Source: an uncultured Collinsella sp.
GTDB taxonomy: Bacteria; Actinomycetota; Coriobacteriia; Coriobacteriales; Coriobacteriaceae
Assembly (NCBI GenBank): GCA_958348225.1
Contig: CATVYG010000004.1
Location: 13,041-77,040 of the forward strand
Reading direction: 5' to 3'
DNA: 64,000 bases
Part shown: positions 1-9,318 of the stretch, one piece after another
Layout: each line of letters begins with the position of its first letter
Position numbering within the stretch: position 1 is the first letter of the stretch
The notes under the pieces: model-generated
Seen by the model: only the letters and a program-made list of their open reading frames with translations
What the model was told of the DNA's origin: nothing
Database searches by the model: none
Program-made: the position numbers and the translations under genes

Positions 1-1589
1 AGCTTAAAGCTGGGAATGCCGTAGGTGAGCATACCGCCCGGGCGCTCGTTCTTCTCGAACACGACGGGCTTGTAGCCCTTCTCGGCCAGGTAGAAAGCGC
101 AGGACAGGCCTGCCGGACCGGCACCGATGATGGCGATCTTCTGGTCGAAGCCGCCGGCACGCGTCGGGGTCACCACGGGTGGGACATAGCGGGTCGCGGC
201 ATCCAGATCGCGCTGGGCGATAAACTTCTTGACCTCGTCGATAGCCACGGCGGCATCCACGCGACCGCGGGTGCAGGCGTCCTCGCAGCGGCGGTTGCAC
301 ACACGGCCGCAGATAGCGGGCAGCGGGTTCTCGCGCTTGATGAGCGCCAGCGCCTCGTCATAGCGACCCTGTGCCGCAAGCTTCAGATAGCCCTGAACGG
401 CAACGTGCGCGGGGCAGGCCGTCTTGCAGGGCGCGGTACCGGACTCGTGCGTCTCGATACGGTTATCGTTGCGGTAGTTGGGCGACCACTTGGTGTGGTC
501 CCACTTGGTGGCATCGGGCAGCTCCTGGCGCGGATACTCGGGCACCTGTCCGCCGGCCTTTTTGCTGCAGAGCTTCTGGCCGAGCTTGGCGGCACCGGCA
601 GGGCACACCTCAACGCAGCGACCGCAGGCCACGCACTTGTCCTTCTCGACCTTGGCGACATAGGCCGAGCGCGACAGGTTGGGTGTGTTGAACAGCTGCG
701 AGGTGCGCAGGGCGTAGCACACGTTGACGTTGCAGTTGCAGATGGCGAAGATCTTGTTCTCGCCGTCGATATTGGTGATCTGGTGCACAAAGCCGTTGTC
801 CTCGGCCTGACGCAAGATGTCGTAGACTTCCTCGCGTGTCACATAGTGGCCGCGGTCGGTCTCGACCACGTAGTCGGCCATATCGCCCACGGCGATGCAC
901 CAGTCGGCCGGGTCATCGGCGCAGCCCTCGCCCATCACGCGACGGCTCGCGCGGCAGCTGCAGGTGCTGGCGGCATACTTACCCTCGTATTTGTCGAGCC
1001 AATGCTCGATATGCTCGATCGGCACCGAGGTGCTCGAAGCATCGATAGCCTTCTCGACCGGAATGACGTGCATGCCGATACCGGCGCCTCCGGGCGGCAC
1101 CATCGGCGTGGCCTTGGACAGCGGTCCCTTGGACGCCTGCTCAAAGAACTTGGCATAGACCGGATGCTCCTCGAGCTGGCTCACGCGCATGTTGAGGAAC
1201 TCGGCAGAACCCGGCACCAGCATGGGCAGCACCCACTGCTTGGCGCGCTCGGGGTTTTCCCAGTTGTACTCGAGCAGGCCCGTGTAGCTCATGTCGTCGA
1301 GCATCTTCTCGATCTTTGCCTCGGGCATGCCGGTGAGCTTGACCATCTCGGGCAGCGTGTAGGGACGGCGCATCTTCATCTTGCAGAGCACCTCGGCCTG
1401 CTCGTCGGTCGCGGCCTCGGCAAACGACCAGTACTCGTAGCCCAGCAGCTCGTCGCGATGCAGCAGACGGTTAGTGCAGTGCTCGCACAGCTTGACGATT
1501 GCCTCGCGCGGATGTTCCGGCAGCGGCGGCACGAACTCCGAACCGATGTCAGGCTCGGTGTAGCTAATTCCCGGTCCGTTGAGAATCAT
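1..1589 (-). CDS. Fe-S/FAD-dependent oxidoreductase, partial (C-terminus beyond window)
   Basis: The reading frame starts at ATG 1587-1589 and runs off the left edge after about 529 residues. It begins MILNGPGISYTEPD. A Cys-rich N-terminal part (CSCRASRR and ICNCNVNVC) is followed by a ferredoxin-type 4Fe-4S motif (CVACGRCVEVCP), then the helical Fe-S domain seen in glutamate synthase small subunits and dihydropyrimidine dehydrogenase (CKTACP and CGRVCNRRCEDAC). A dinucleotide-binding GAGPAG near residue 485 then opens the FAD domain. This resembles GltD/NfnB-like flavoproteins carrying extra iron-sulfur clusters, which pass electrons between a pyridine nucleotide and an unknown partner. The substrate cannot be read from the sequence. 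It diverges from a TetR regulator across two operator-like repeats and is probably controlled by it. Confidence 0.85.
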   Translation of the reverse strand, partial: MILNGPGISYTEPDIGSEFVPPLPEHPREAIVKLCEHCTNRLLHRDELLGYEYWSFAEAATDEQAEVLCKMKMRRPYTLPEMVKLTGMPEAKIEKMLDDMSYTGLLEYNWENPERAKQWVLPMLVPGSAEFLNMRVSQLEEHPVYAKFFEQASKGPLSKATPMVPPGGAGIGMHVIPVEKAIDASSTSVPIEHIEHWLDKYEGKYAASTCSCRASRRVMGEGCADDPADWCIAVGDMADYVVETDRGHYVTREEVYDILRQAEDNGFVHQITNIDGENKIFAICNCNVNVCYALRTSQLFNTPNLSRSAYVAKVEKDKCVACGRCVEVCPAGAAKLGQKLCSKKAGGQVPEYPRQELPDATKWDHTKWSPNYRNDNRIETHESGTAPCKTACPAHVAVQGYLKLAAQGRYDEALALIKRENPLPAICGRVCNRRCEDACTRGRVDAAVAIDEVKKFIAQRDLDAATRYVPPVVTPTRAGGFDQKIAIIGAGPAGLSCAFYLAEKGYKPVVFEKNERPGGMLTYGIPSFK

Positions 1590-1683
1590 GGTTGTCCCTT
1601 CTCTTGCCGCAGCCCGGCGAGACCGCAGCACCCCTCTTTTTTTGCAGGCCGGGCATGCCCCCATGCCGTTCACCCGCCATTAG

Positions 1684-1721
1684 TTGACATTGTGTCAAAA
1701 ATAGTATTGACGAACCGTCAA
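1684..1721. promoter_or_regulatory. Two tandem TTGAC-N5-GTCAA operators between oxidoreductase and tetR
   Basis: Two perfect dyads with identical arms occur at 1684-1698 (TTGACATTGTGTCAA) and 1707-1721 (TTGACGAACCGTCAA), with centres 23 bp apart. They lie in the 190-bp gap between a divergent oxidoreductase gene and a TetR-family gene. This is the usual layout for an autoregulated TetR repressor. That the neighbouring TetR protein binds here is inference. Confidence 0.75.
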
Positions 1722-1779
1722 CAATATTCAAGACTGTTAGGCGAACGGTCAGGCAAAAGAGGACGAAAGGCGGCAAAAC

Positions 1780-2442
1780 ATGGGCAACAACACAGCAGAT
1801 ACCTCTGTGGTCGATGCCGTCCCCGCGCCCGACAGCACGGCCAAACGTCTGACGGGCGACGAACGCCGTCGCGAGATCCTCGCCGCCGTGCGCACCGTGA
1901 GTTCCGAGCTGGGTGTGTCGCATCTATCTGTCTCGGCCGTGACCAAACGCGCCGGCTGCACGCGCTCATTGTTCTACCACTACTTTGCCGATATGGACGC
2001 CGCCGTCACCGCTGTCATGGACGAGGCAATCGACGGTTTTATCGCCGAGCTCGAGCAGTGGAATGCCAGCCGCATCGTCGGTGATATCGAGGGCGCACTC
2101 GACACCGTCGCCCCGCTCTTCAAGCGCCTGGTCGTCAGCGGCCACGAGCTGCCGAGTACGCTCACCTCAAGCAGCGGCGCGCTCTACGGCGGCTTTTTGC
2201 ACAACGTGGTCCAGCGCGTGGCGCAGTATATCTGCGACACCACCGTGGTGGATTTTGTCGCCCATCATGAGCTACGCATCGACCATGTCTACGAGACGTT
2301 CTACACCCTCATCATGGGGTTGTTGATGTATATCCGCACGCACCCCGATGTGCCCGACGAGACGGTCAAGGAAATCATCGCCTCGACACTCCACATCGAG
2401 GGCTATACCGCCAAGTATCCGGAGCGCAAGCCCCAGAACTGA
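1780..2442 (+). CDS. TetR/AcrR family transcriptional regulator
   Basis: This 220-residue protein has an N-terminal helix-turn-helix of TetR type (RREILAAVRTVSSELGVSHL through RSLFYHYFADMDAAVTAV, residues about 30-80). The C-terminal helical ligand and dimer domain is not recognisable by specific family. An Asp/Ser-rich extension of about 25 residues precedes the DNA-binding domain. The gene diverges from the Fe-S/FAD oxidoreductase and is followed after 63 bp by a DUF5692 membrane protein, so it probably regulates one or both. The intergenic region holds two matching dyads that are good operator candidates. The inducer is unknown. Confidence 0.88.
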   Translation: MGNNTADTSVVDAVPAPDSTAKRLTGDERRREILAAVRTVSSELGVSHLSVSAVTKRAGCTRSLFYHYFADMDAAVTAVMDEAIDGFIAELEQWNASRIVGDIEGALDTVAPLFKRLVVSGHELPSTLTSSSGALYGGFLHNVVQRVAQYICDTTVVDFVAHHELRIDHVYETFYTLIMGLLMYIRTHPDVPDETVKEIIASTLHIEGYTAKYPERKPQN

Positions 2443-2505
2443 CGACATTTGGCCAAACTGCCCGCGATCGGAAGAGGGGCCGCGGGCGTGTGAAAGGAGA
2501 GCAGC

Positions 2506-3513
2506 ATGCTGTTCGATGTTTGGGGTAGCGATACCCTTATCCACTGGGCCGGCTGGGCCATGGTCTTTATTGGCCTCATCGTGCTCAACGAGGTCGGCCG
2601 CCGCACTAAGCTGGGCGCGGCAATCATCTTTGGCGTGGCTCCGCTAGCCATGACCATCTACTGCGTCGCCATCGCCATCGGCGTTTCGCAGGGCGCCGAG
2701 TGGGCGCTCACCAACCCCACCCATGTGTACCAGAACAGCTGGTTCCACTACGCCAAGGTATACGCGGCGCTGGCCGGCTGCTGGGGCTTCATTGCCATTA
2801 AGTATCAGTGGGGCAAGATCGGCAAGGCGCATTGGTTCCGCGCATGGCCGTTTGTGATCGTCGCCATCAACATCATGATCGCCGTCGTGTCCGACTTCGA
2901 GAGCGCCTATCACTTCTTTGTCCTGGGCGAGTCCACCTGGGTCACCTCCGAAGGTGCTACGCAGCTGGCCGGCTGGAACAACGTGTTCAACGGCATCGCC
3001 GGTATCATCAACATCTTCTGCATGACCGGTTGGTGGAGCGTCTACGCCTCCGAGGATCAGACCGATATGCTGTGGCCCGACATGACCTGGGTCTACATCA
3101 TCGCCTACGATATCTGGAACTTCTGCTACACCTACAACTGCCTGCCCACCCACTCCTGGTTCTGCGGCTTTGCGCTGCTGCTGGCGCCCACCGTCGCCGC
3201 CTTTATCTGGAACAAGGGCGGCTGGATCCAGAACCGCGCCTTTACGCTGGCCATTTGGTGCATGTTTGCCCAGGTGTTCCCGTACTTCCAGGAGGAGTCC
3301 ATCTTTGTGACCCACTCCACGCTCGACCCCGGCGCCGCCACCGCGGTCTCGATTGCCGCGCTGATCGCCAACGTCGCCGCGATCATCTACATCGCCTATC
3401 GCGCCAAGAAGCTCGGCCGCAATCCCTACAAGCAGGATGTCTTTGAGGGCACCAGCGATTGGGAGAAGGCTACCGCTCGCCGCGCCAAGGTTGATTACGC
3501 GCACGCCGAGTAA
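2506..3513 (+). CDS. DUF5692-family polytopic membrane protein
   Basis: A 335-residue integral membrane protein with roughly eight to nine hydrophobic segments spread over its length and a short charged C-terminal tail. It is very rich in Trp, Tyr and Phe (for example YIIAYDIWNFCYTYN). AAAGGAGAG lies just before ATG 2506. The match to the DUF5692 family is from recall of sequence style; no function is established for that family. The position behind tetR and opposite the iron-sulfur flavoprotein suggests a membrane partner, perhaps for uptake of the oxidoreductase substrate. That role is inference. A strong terminator follows at 3581. Confidence 0.75.
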   Translation: MLFDVWGSDTLIHWAGWAMVFIGLIVLNEVGRRTKLGAAIIFGVAPLAMTIYCVAIAIGVSQGAEWALTNPTHVYQNSWFHYAKVYAALAGCWGFIAIKYQWGKIGKAHWFRAWPFVIVAINIMIAVVSDFESAYHFFVLGESTWVTSEGATQLAGWNNVFNGIAGIINIFCMTGWWSVYASEDQTDMLWPDMTWVYIIAYDIWNFCYTYNCLPTHSWFCGFALLLAPTVAAFIWNKGGWIQNRAFTLAIWCMFAQVFPYFQEESIFVTHSTLDPGAATAVSIAALIANVAAIIYIAYRAKKLGRNPYKQDVFEGTSDWEKATARRAKVDYAHAE

Positions 3514-3580
3514 CGTGTTTATTCCGTCCACATTTGGATGTAGGCAAACTTAGCCGATGCCGCAATCGCGCGTCATGCGC

Positions 3581-3623
3581 AGCCCCGGAAAGCAATTCGC
3601 CCGCTTTCCGGGGCTTTTTGTTG
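3581..3623 (+). terminator. Rho-independent terminator after DUF5692 gene
   Basis: A 13-bp perfect stem (AGCCCCGGAAAGC pairing with GCTTTCCGGGGCT) and a 9-nt loop are followed by TTTTTGTTGTT. Confidence 0.9.
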
Positions 3624-3750
3624 TTGCGCGCATTCACGCACATATGCAAAACCTCTCTCACAGATAAAATCAGATTTCCAACCGCCTGACAGCTCTATGT
3701 GACCCCAATTTTGGGTACATTGTTGTCCCGATATTGAGCTTGGGGGATGT

Positions 3751-5247
3751 ATGAATGATGAGACGATGGGCCAAGAGGATGCGGCCCAAGATGCAGAAGC
3801 GTGTGCCGAAGCCCTGAAGAGCCTAGACCGGATTTCACTTAATGAGATTGCGTTTGACGATTCGGGCGTTGATGTGCAGGATGAGTCGGAAGCCGAGGCG
3901 CAGTCCGATGATCAGGATGCAGACGACGTTGAGCCTGCCGAAGATGGGGCAGATCACGAAGACACCGAATGCGAGGCCGACGACCAGCCCGAATCCGACA
4001 CGAGCGAGGAAACCATCTTGCTCGACAGCTTGCCGGCCGAAGATTCGCTGACCCGCGAGCTTCCCGGCCTGGGCTCTGCGCCTGCCGTGGACGAGACCAT
4101 CGCCATGGGCGATATCCCCCTACCGTCCGTTCCCTCGGCACGCGAGGCCGAGGTTCGCCATCGCAAGATGTCGCCCAAGCGCCGCAATCTGATGGTCGCC
4201 GGTGTCGTGGCCGTCGCGCTCGTCGCCGGCGGCGCAGGCTATGCCGCCTGGAACGGATATCAGCAAGAGCAGGCTGCCGCTGTCGCCGCCAATGCCCACA
4301 CGATGATGTCAGTGCAGATTGGCGTGCATGCCGCGGGCCTCGACTGCTCCACCGGCTCCAAGATTCCCGTACAGGTAAGCGGTCAGGACGCTGATGGCTC
4401 CTCCGTGAGCGAAACGCTCTATGTTGACGAGCACGGCCGCGGCATCAAACTGCTGCCCGGCGATTACACGCTCTCCATCGCCGCCTCCCCCATCGCGGCC
4501 GACGGCACCATCTATACCGTCCCGGCCACCAAGACGCAGGTCACCGTTAAGAGCGATGGACAGGATTTAAGTGCCCAGGCTACCTTTAAGCTCAAGGTGC
4601 CTTCAGCCGACACGGTAACCGACGACCAGATCGATGCCGCCGCCAAGTATGCCGAGGAGGGAGGCGCGAGCTCCGCCGCCACCGCCAAGGTGCTCCAGCA
4701 GGCGGCAACCGCGCGGCGCGACGCCGCCGTCAATGCCGTGAGCGCGCAAAAGGCACAGGCGGCCCATGATGCCGACGCCCGTCACAAGGCAACCGACCTC
4801 TACCAGCTCGATACCCCCGTCGAGTGGTACGGCAAGGTCGAGACTTGGCAAAATGGCAGCACGCTATGCATCTATCTTGCCGGCGACAGCGATACACCGA
4901 TCGTGACGCTCGTCGCGGTGCGCGAAGGCGAGAGCTTTACGCCCGATGAGGGCGATACGGTTTTGGGTGCGGCCAATCTAGGCAACGGTTATACCGTCTA
5001 CGCCAGCGGCCCCGTCTATCCGTACGTGGTGCCCCAGACCATCAACGGACGGACGCAGAATCCCGTGTCAACCTACCCCATGGACACGGCCATTGAGCTT
5101 GTCGAGCTTACGACCGGCAACCGCTACACCTATAGCCAGATCAAGAACGTGCTGGTCGGCAAAGACGGCAAAGCCGACGCCGCGACCAAACTCGAGACCG
5201 ACTACCTCGCGCAGATCCTGCTGCCGAGCATCAAAGCCCAGGACTAG
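3751..5247 (+). CDS. Single-pass membrane protein with acidic cytoplasmic N-terminus, unknown function
   Basis: This 498-residue protein was not recognised. Residues 1-140 are strongly acidic and low in complexity. A basic stretch (HRKMSPKRRN) follows, then one membrane helix (LMVAGVVAVALVAGGAGYAAW, about residues 149-169). This gives a type II orientation with about 330 residues outside. The outer part contains a beta-rich stretch, an Ala-rich helical stretch near residues 290-335, and a C-terminal domain. GGGGGAT precedes ATG 3751. Its stop codon overlaps the stop of the convergent small gene by four bases (CTAG). It has no obvious operon partner. Confidence 0.75.
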   Translation: MNDETMGQEDAAQDAEACAEALKSLDRISLNEIAFDDSGVDVQDESEAEAQSDDQDADDVEPAEDGADHEDTECEADDQPESDTSEETILLDSLPAEDSLTRELPGLGSAPAVDETIAMGDIPLPSVPSAREAEVRHRKMSPKRRNLMVAGVVAVALVAGGAGYAAWNGYQQEQAAAVAANAHTMMSVQIGVHAAGLDCSTGSKIPVQVSGQDADGSSVSETLYVDEHGRGIKLLPGDYTLSIAASPIAADGTIYTVPATKTQVTVKSDGQDLSAQATFKLKVPSADTVTDDQIDAAAKYAEEGGASSAATAKVLQQAATARRDAAVNAVSAQKAQAAHDADARHKATDLYQLDTPVEWYGKVETWQNGSTLCIYLAGDSDTPIVTLVAVREGESFTPDEGDTVLGAANLGNGYTVYASGPVYPYVVPQTINGRTQNPVSTYPMDTAIELVELTTGNRYTYSQIKNVLVGKDGKADAATKLETDYLAQILLPSIKAQD

Positions 5248-5438
5248 CGCCAGGGGTCGGCTTCGAACATCGGCTCGCGCTCGAGGCGGCGATCGCTGTA
5301 GGGATCGTAACCGTCATCGTCCTCGTTCTCGGCACGGATGTAGGGGTCGCGCGGCTTGGGTGCCGGTTTCGGCGCGGGCTTTGGTGCGGCGGACGCTATC
5401 TCAGCCGCCGGTGCGTTCGTCTTGTTCTCGTCTTTCAT
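5244..5438 (-). CDS. Small acidic/proline-rich protein, unknown
   Basis: This 64-residue protein starts at ATG 5436-5438, chosen because AAGGAGAT lies six bases upstream; the longer upstream frame has no ribosome site. It has a charged start (MKDENKTN), an Ala-Pro-Lys repeat (APKPAPKPAPKP) and an acidic, Tyr/Arg-rich tail ending in FEADPWR. It looks intrinsically disordered and soluble. It lies downstream of clpB, beyond the clpB terminator. No family was recognised. Confidence 0.6.
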   Translation of the reverse strand: MKDENKTNAPAAEIASAAPKPAPKPAPKPRDPYIRAENEDDDGYDPYSDRRLEREPMFEADPWR

Positions 5439-5490
5439 CTGCGTATCTCCTTGCCGTGCAATTGTGTTCAACACCATCGATTGTCGCACG

Positions 5491-5528
5491 AAAAAGGGCG
5501 GCGGACCCAATTGGATCCGCCGCCCTTG
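5491..5528 (-). terminator. Terminator of clpB
   Basis: A 12-bp stem (AAGGGCGGCGGA with TCCGCCGCCCTT) is followed by a T-tract when read on the minus strand. It lies 44 bp after the clpB stop. Confidence 0.85.
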
Positions 5529-5571
5529 GCGTTTAGAGACGGCTAGTAGTTTTTAAGGCATGGCCCAAAAT

Positions 5572-8199
5572 CTACTCGGCGTCGGGGACCTCGTAGGTGG
5601 CCGCCGGCGTGTTGTCGCACACGACGGTAAAGCCGCCGTCCTTGTCGACATCGACCGTCACCTGATCGCCCTCGCGCACCGTACCGTCGATGATGGCGGC
5701 CGCGATGGCATCCACGACCTCGCGTTGCACCAGACGCTTGAGCGGACGGGCGCCAAAGACCGGATCCAGGCCGCCCACGGCGAGCATCTGCTTGGCCGCC
5801 GGGGTGATGGCAAGCGTCATGCGCTCCTTGGCCAGACGCGCGCGGACGTCGGCGAGCTGAATGTCGACGATCTTCTCGATCTGCGCCATGCCGAGCGGAT
5901 GGAACACCACGATATCGTCGATACGGTTGAGGAACTCGGGGCGGAAGGTCTGAGCCATGGCCGCGTCGACCTGATGGCGCATCTCCTCCTCGTCCTTGCC
6001 GGAAAGCTCGGCGATAGCCTTGGAGCCCACATTAGACGTCATGATAATGATCGTGTTCTTGAAGGACACCTGGCGACCCTGACCGTCGGTCAGACGGCCG
6101 TCGTCAAGCACCTGTAGTAGCACGTTGAAGACATCCGGATGGGCCTTCTCCATCTCGTCGAGCAAGATCACGGAGTAGGGCCTGCGGCGCACGGCCTCGG
6201 TGAGCTGGCCGCCCTCGTCGTAGCCCACGTATCCCGGGGGCGCACCGATCAGACGCTGGACGCTGAACTTCTCCATGTACTCGGACATGTCGATACGCAC
6301 GAGCGCGCGCTCGTCATCGAACAGGCACTCGGCCAGCGCCTTGGCGAGCTCGGTCTTGCCCACGCCGGTGGGGCCCAGGAAGAAGAAGCTGCCGATGGGC
6401 TTGTCCGGATCGGAGAGGCCCGCACGGCTGCGGCGCACAGCTGCGGCGACAGCGGAGACGGCCTCGTCTTGGCCGATGACGCGCTTATGTAGCTCGCCCT
6501 CCAGGCCCTTGAGCTTGTCGAGCTCGCCCTGCATCATCTTGGACACGGGCACGCCGGTCCAAGCGCTCACGACCTCAGCGATCTCATCGGAGGTCACCTG
6601 CTCATTGAGGCCCTCGCCGTCCTGCTGCTTTTGCGCCTCGAGCGCGGCCTCGGAATCCTGAATCTGCTGCTGCAGGCCCGGGATCACGGAGTAGCGCAGC
6701 TCGGACGCACGACCCAAATCGCCGTTGCGCGTTGCACGCTCCTCCTCGCTCTTTGCCTCGTCGAGCTTGCCCTTGAGCTCCTGCACGTGGTCGATGGCGT
6801 TCTTCTGGTTGAGCCAGCCGGCCTTTTGCACGTTGAGCTTTTCCTGGACCTCGGCAATCTCCTGGCGCAGGGCCTCCAGACGCTCCTTGGAGGCGTCGTC
6901 GGTCTCCTTCATGAGCGCCTGTTCCTCGATCTGCAGCTGAGTGAGCTGACGCGTGGTGGCGTCGATCTCGACCGGCATGCTGTCGAGTTCCATGCGCAGG
7001 CGGCTTGCGGCCTCATCGACCAGATCGATGGCCTTGTCGGGCAGGAAGCGGTCGGCGATGTAGCGATCGGAGAGGTCGGCAGCTGCCACGAGCGCGCTAT
7101 CGGTGATATGCACACCGTGGAAGATCTCGTACTTCTCCTTCAGACCACGCAGGATCGAAATGGTGTCCTCGACGGTAGGCTCGCTCACCATAACGGTCTG
7201 GAAACGACGGGCGAGCGCCGCGTCCTTCTCGATGTACTTGCGGTATTCGTCGAGCGTGGTCGCGCCGATCGCGTGCAGGTCGCCACGGGCGAGCGCCGGC
7301 TTCAGGATATTGCCGGCGTCCATGGAGCCCTCGGTGGCACCCGCGCCCACAATGGTGTGGAGCTCATCGATGAACAGGATGACCTTGCCCTCGGACTTCT
7401 GGACTTCCTTGAGTACGGCCTTCAAGCGGTCCTCGAACTCGCCACGGTACTTGGCGCCGGCGACCAGCGCGCTCATGTCGAGCTCGATGAGGTCGCGGTC
7501 GCGCAGGGTGCTCGGCACGTCGCCGGCCACGATACGCTGGGCGATGCCCTCGACGATGGCCGTCTTGCCGACGCCCGGCTCGCCGATGAGCACGGGGTTG
7601 TTCTTGGTGCGACGGGACAGGACCTGGATGGTACGGCGGATCTCGTCGGTACGGCCGATGACCGGGTCGAGCTTGCCGGCGCGGGCGAGGTCGCAGATGT
7701 TGCGGCCGTACTGCTCCAAGGCCTCAAACTGGGTTTTGTCTTCGGCAGACGTCACGCGGTCATCGCCGCGCAGCTCCTCGTAGACCTGCTCGATGCGCTC
7801 CTTGGTGACGCCGGCATCGCGCAGCACGCGGCCCGCCTCGCCCTTGTCCTCGGCAAGTGCCATCAGCAGATGCTCGGTCACCACAAAGCTGTCGCCCATC
7901 TTGGTGGCCTTCTTCTCGGCCTTTTCGATGACGCGGACGAGCTCGTTGGACAGGCCCATCTGCTGGCCCTCGCCCGAAACCTTGGGCGCGTGGTCGATGG
8001 CATCCTGTGTGGAGCGTGCGAGCTGAGCCGGGTCGGCACCAATGCGCTCGATGATCACGGAGATATTGCGCTCGCCGGCACCGAGCAGGGCAGACAGCAG
8101 ATGAATCGGCTCCACCGCGCCGGCCTGCGCATCGGCAGCCGTGCTCATGGCGGTCTGCAGCGCCTCGCGCGACGTCATTGCTAGCTTATCGATTCTCAT
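5572..8199 (-). CDS. clpB: ATP-dependent chaperone ClpB
   Basis: An 875-residue Hsp100 disaggregase that resolves protein aggregates together with DnaK, DnaJ and GrpE in the cytoplasm. An N-terminal Clp repeat domain covers residues 1-150. AAA module 1 has Walker A GEPGVGKT and Walker B VILFIDE. A long coiled middle domain (about 400-530, ending before VSAWTGVPVSKM) follows, which separates ClpB from ClpA. AAA module 2 has Walker A GPTGVGKT and Walker B VILLDEMEKAHPDV. The length is normal for the family. It is monocistronic, with its own terminator. The upstream region shares a 25-bp dyad with dnaK, pointing to joint heat-shock control by HspR. Confidence 0.97.
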   Translation of the reverse strand: MRIDKLAMTSREALQTAMSTAADAQAGAVEPIHLLSALLGAGERNISVIIERIGADPAQLARSTQDAIDHAPKVSGEGQQMGLSNELVRVIEKAEKKATKMGDSFVVTEHLLMALAEDKGEAGRVLRDAGVTKERIEQVYEELRGDDRVTSAEDKTQFEALEQYGRNICDLARAGKLDPVIGRTDEIRRTIQVLSRRTKNNPVLIGEPGVGKTAIVEGIAQRIVAGDVPSTLRDRDLIELDMSALVAGAKYRGEFEDRLKAVLKEVQKSEGKVILFIDELHTIVGAGATEGSMDAGNILKPALARGDLHAIGATTLDEYRKYIEKDAALARRFQTVMVSEPTVEDTISILRGLKEKYEIFHGVHITDSALVAAADLSDRYIADRFLPDKAIDLVDEAASRLRMELDSMPVEIDATTRQLTQLQIEEQALMKETDDASKERLEALRQEIAEVQEKLNVQKAGWLNQKNAIDHVQELKGKLDEAKSEEERATRNGDLGRASELRYSVIPGLQQQIQDSEAALEAQKQQDGEGLNEQVTSDEIAEVVSAWTGVPVSKMMQGELDKLKGLEGELHKRVIGQDEAVSAVAAAVRRSRAGLSDPDKPIGSFFFLGPTGVGKTELAKALAECLFDDERALVRIDMSEYMEKFSVQRLIGAPPGYVGYDEGGQLTEAVRRRPYSVILLDEMEKAHPDVFNVLLQVLDDGRLTDGQGRQVSFKNTIIIMTSNVGSKAIAELSGKDEEEMRHQVDAAMAQTFRPEFLNRIDDIVVFHPLGMAQIEKIVDIQLADVRARLAKERMTLAITPAAKQMLAVGGLDPVFGARPLKRLVQREVVDAIAAAIIDGTVREGDQVTVDVDKDGGFTVVCDNTPAATYEVPDAE

Positions 8200-8288
8200 G
8201 GAATCACCTCTCTTGGGGTGGCCGCCCTACGGGGCGGCTTCACGTTGTTCGAGAAGTATTGTTGCCAGCTTTGCGCGATCTTATACAC

Positions 8289-8316
8289 AAATCTAAGTCT
8301 CTATATATAAGATTTT
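8289..8316 (-). promoter_or_regulatory. Heat-shock operator-like dyad upstream of clpB
   Basis: The 25-bp core AATCTAAGTC-N10-AGATT is shared, with the same spacing, with the element upstream of dnaK (17867-17895). On the minus strand it sits just upstream of a possible -10 hexamer (TATAAG), so a bound repressor would block the promoter. It differs from the Streptomyces HAIR sequence but has the same kind of dyad. HspR is encoded in this window and is the likely ligand (inference). Confidence 0.65.
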
Positions 8317-8377
8317 CTGAGTGATTAAGTGATAGGGAGCAGGCACGCTCACCCGCTGCGGCCTCGTCCCCTCACTA

Positions 8378-8595
8378 TCTCAATCTGTAACATCTATCGA
8401 CCGTTTCCGGCTCCAGATGTTACAGATCGAGACGAATTGTTCAGCGGCACCCGTTTGTCTCAATCTGTAACATCTAATCGGCAAATAGAGCCCTATCTGT
8501 TACAAATCGAGACGAACAGAAGACACCCGAATCGAAAATCTAAATCTGTAACACCAGGCCCACTTTTAGCAGCCAAGATGTTACAAGTCGAGACA
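8378..8595. repeat. Three tandem palindromes of the TCTCRATCTGTAACATC family
   Basis: Three imperfect hairpins lie at 8378-8432, 8457-8511 and 8538-8595. Each has one arm close to TCTCAATCTGTAACATCT and a facing arm close to AGATGTTACAGATCGAGA around a variable 18-20 nt middle. The same family recurs at 10328-10468 and 62391-62533. Together with the following hairpin they fill the 447-bp gap between clpB and the next gene. Confidence 0.9.
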
Positions 8596-8603
8596 AACCG
8601 AGA

Positions 8604-8638
8604 ACCACCACAAAGGCGCCTGTCCCCTTTGTGGTGGT
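8604..8638 (-). repeat. GGGAC-core hairpin, ACCACCACAAAGG stem
   Basis: On the minus strand a stem ACCACCACAAAGG / CCTTTGTGGTGGT surrounds GGACAGGCG. It is one of five copies with this stem in the window. Confidence 0.85.
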
Positions 8639-8646
8639 CGCGGTCT

Positions 8647-9318
8647 CTACTCCTTCGCCGAACCCGTACTTCCCGATTCGACGGTCCAGGGCATCTCATC
8701 CTCGAACAGCCATGTACGGGCAGACCCACTATCGCGTGCAGTCTGCGGGTCAGGCAAGCAGGTCTGTTTATAGGCATCTTGGATACACTGACCCATAAAA
8801 TCGTTGAGCTCGGTCTGGTCGCCCTCCATGACATAGGCGACATCGCCGTCCATGATGTAGATGCCCGGACCCTCATTGCCCTCGTAGCCCGGATCGTACG
8901 AGACATCACATAACTTTGCGCCGTTTGCAGTGTCCAGCTCGATGGAAGAGTGGCATCCGCCAACCATGTCGTTCGCTTTTGCCCGATAGGACGCATATCC
9001 GTACCAACGCTTAAATGTTTTGCCCTTGAGTAGCTCGGACGCCCTATCGATCAGGCTTGTATCCGTGGTATAGCGCATGGCCCCAAGCTGAATACGCGGA
9101 TAATTGCTAATACCCAGCACAGCCGGCTGCTCATCAAAATCAACGGTAATGGTCTCGGGCTTGTCGTCGCCGGTCAGAAGTTCGACAGATTGAGTCACAG
9201 GCTTGACCACCGGCTCCGTCACCGCAGCAGGTAGAAATGCCATACCGACAGCGCCCGCGCCAACCACAGCGATCGCAAGCGCCAAGACAATCAATCCAAT
9301 ACGGGCAGAACGGCTCAC
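8647..9318 (-). CDS. Membrane-anchored protein of unknown function
   Basis: About 223 residues. The start is taken as GTG 9316-9318 because GGGGTG lies seven bases upstream and the predicted product then begins MSRSARIGLIVLALA, a basic start followed by one hydrophobic helix. A longer frame to 9357 lacks a ribosome site. After the helix, a Pro/Val-rich linker leads to an extracytoplasmic domain of about 180 residues with several Cys (GGCHSSIEL, CDVSYDPG, GQCIQDAYKQTCLP), possibly disulfide-bonded. No family was recognised. It is divergent from the equally unknown gene at 9553 and embedded in repeat-rich DNA, which suggests an accessory spot. Confidence 0.65.
   Translation of the reverse strand: MSRSARIGLIVLALAIAVVGAGAVGMAFLPAAVTEPVVKPVTQSVELLTGDDKPETITVDFDEQPAVLGISNYPRIQLGAMRYTTDTSLIDRASELLKGKTFKRWYGYASYRAKANDMVGGCHSSIELDTANGAKLCDVSYDPGYEGNEGPGIYIMDGDVAYVMEGDQTELNDFMGQCIQDAYKQTCLPDPQTARDSGSARTWLFEDEMPWTVESGSTGSAKE

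Noticed and set aside
405..2084. 559-codon plus-strand open frame over the oxidoreductase and tetR start
   Set aside because: It is antisense to the Fe-S/FAD oxidoreductase and out of frame with tetR, has no ribosome site and a low-complexity product.
6631..8184. 517-codon plus-strand open frame
   Set aside because: It is the antisense shadow of clpB.
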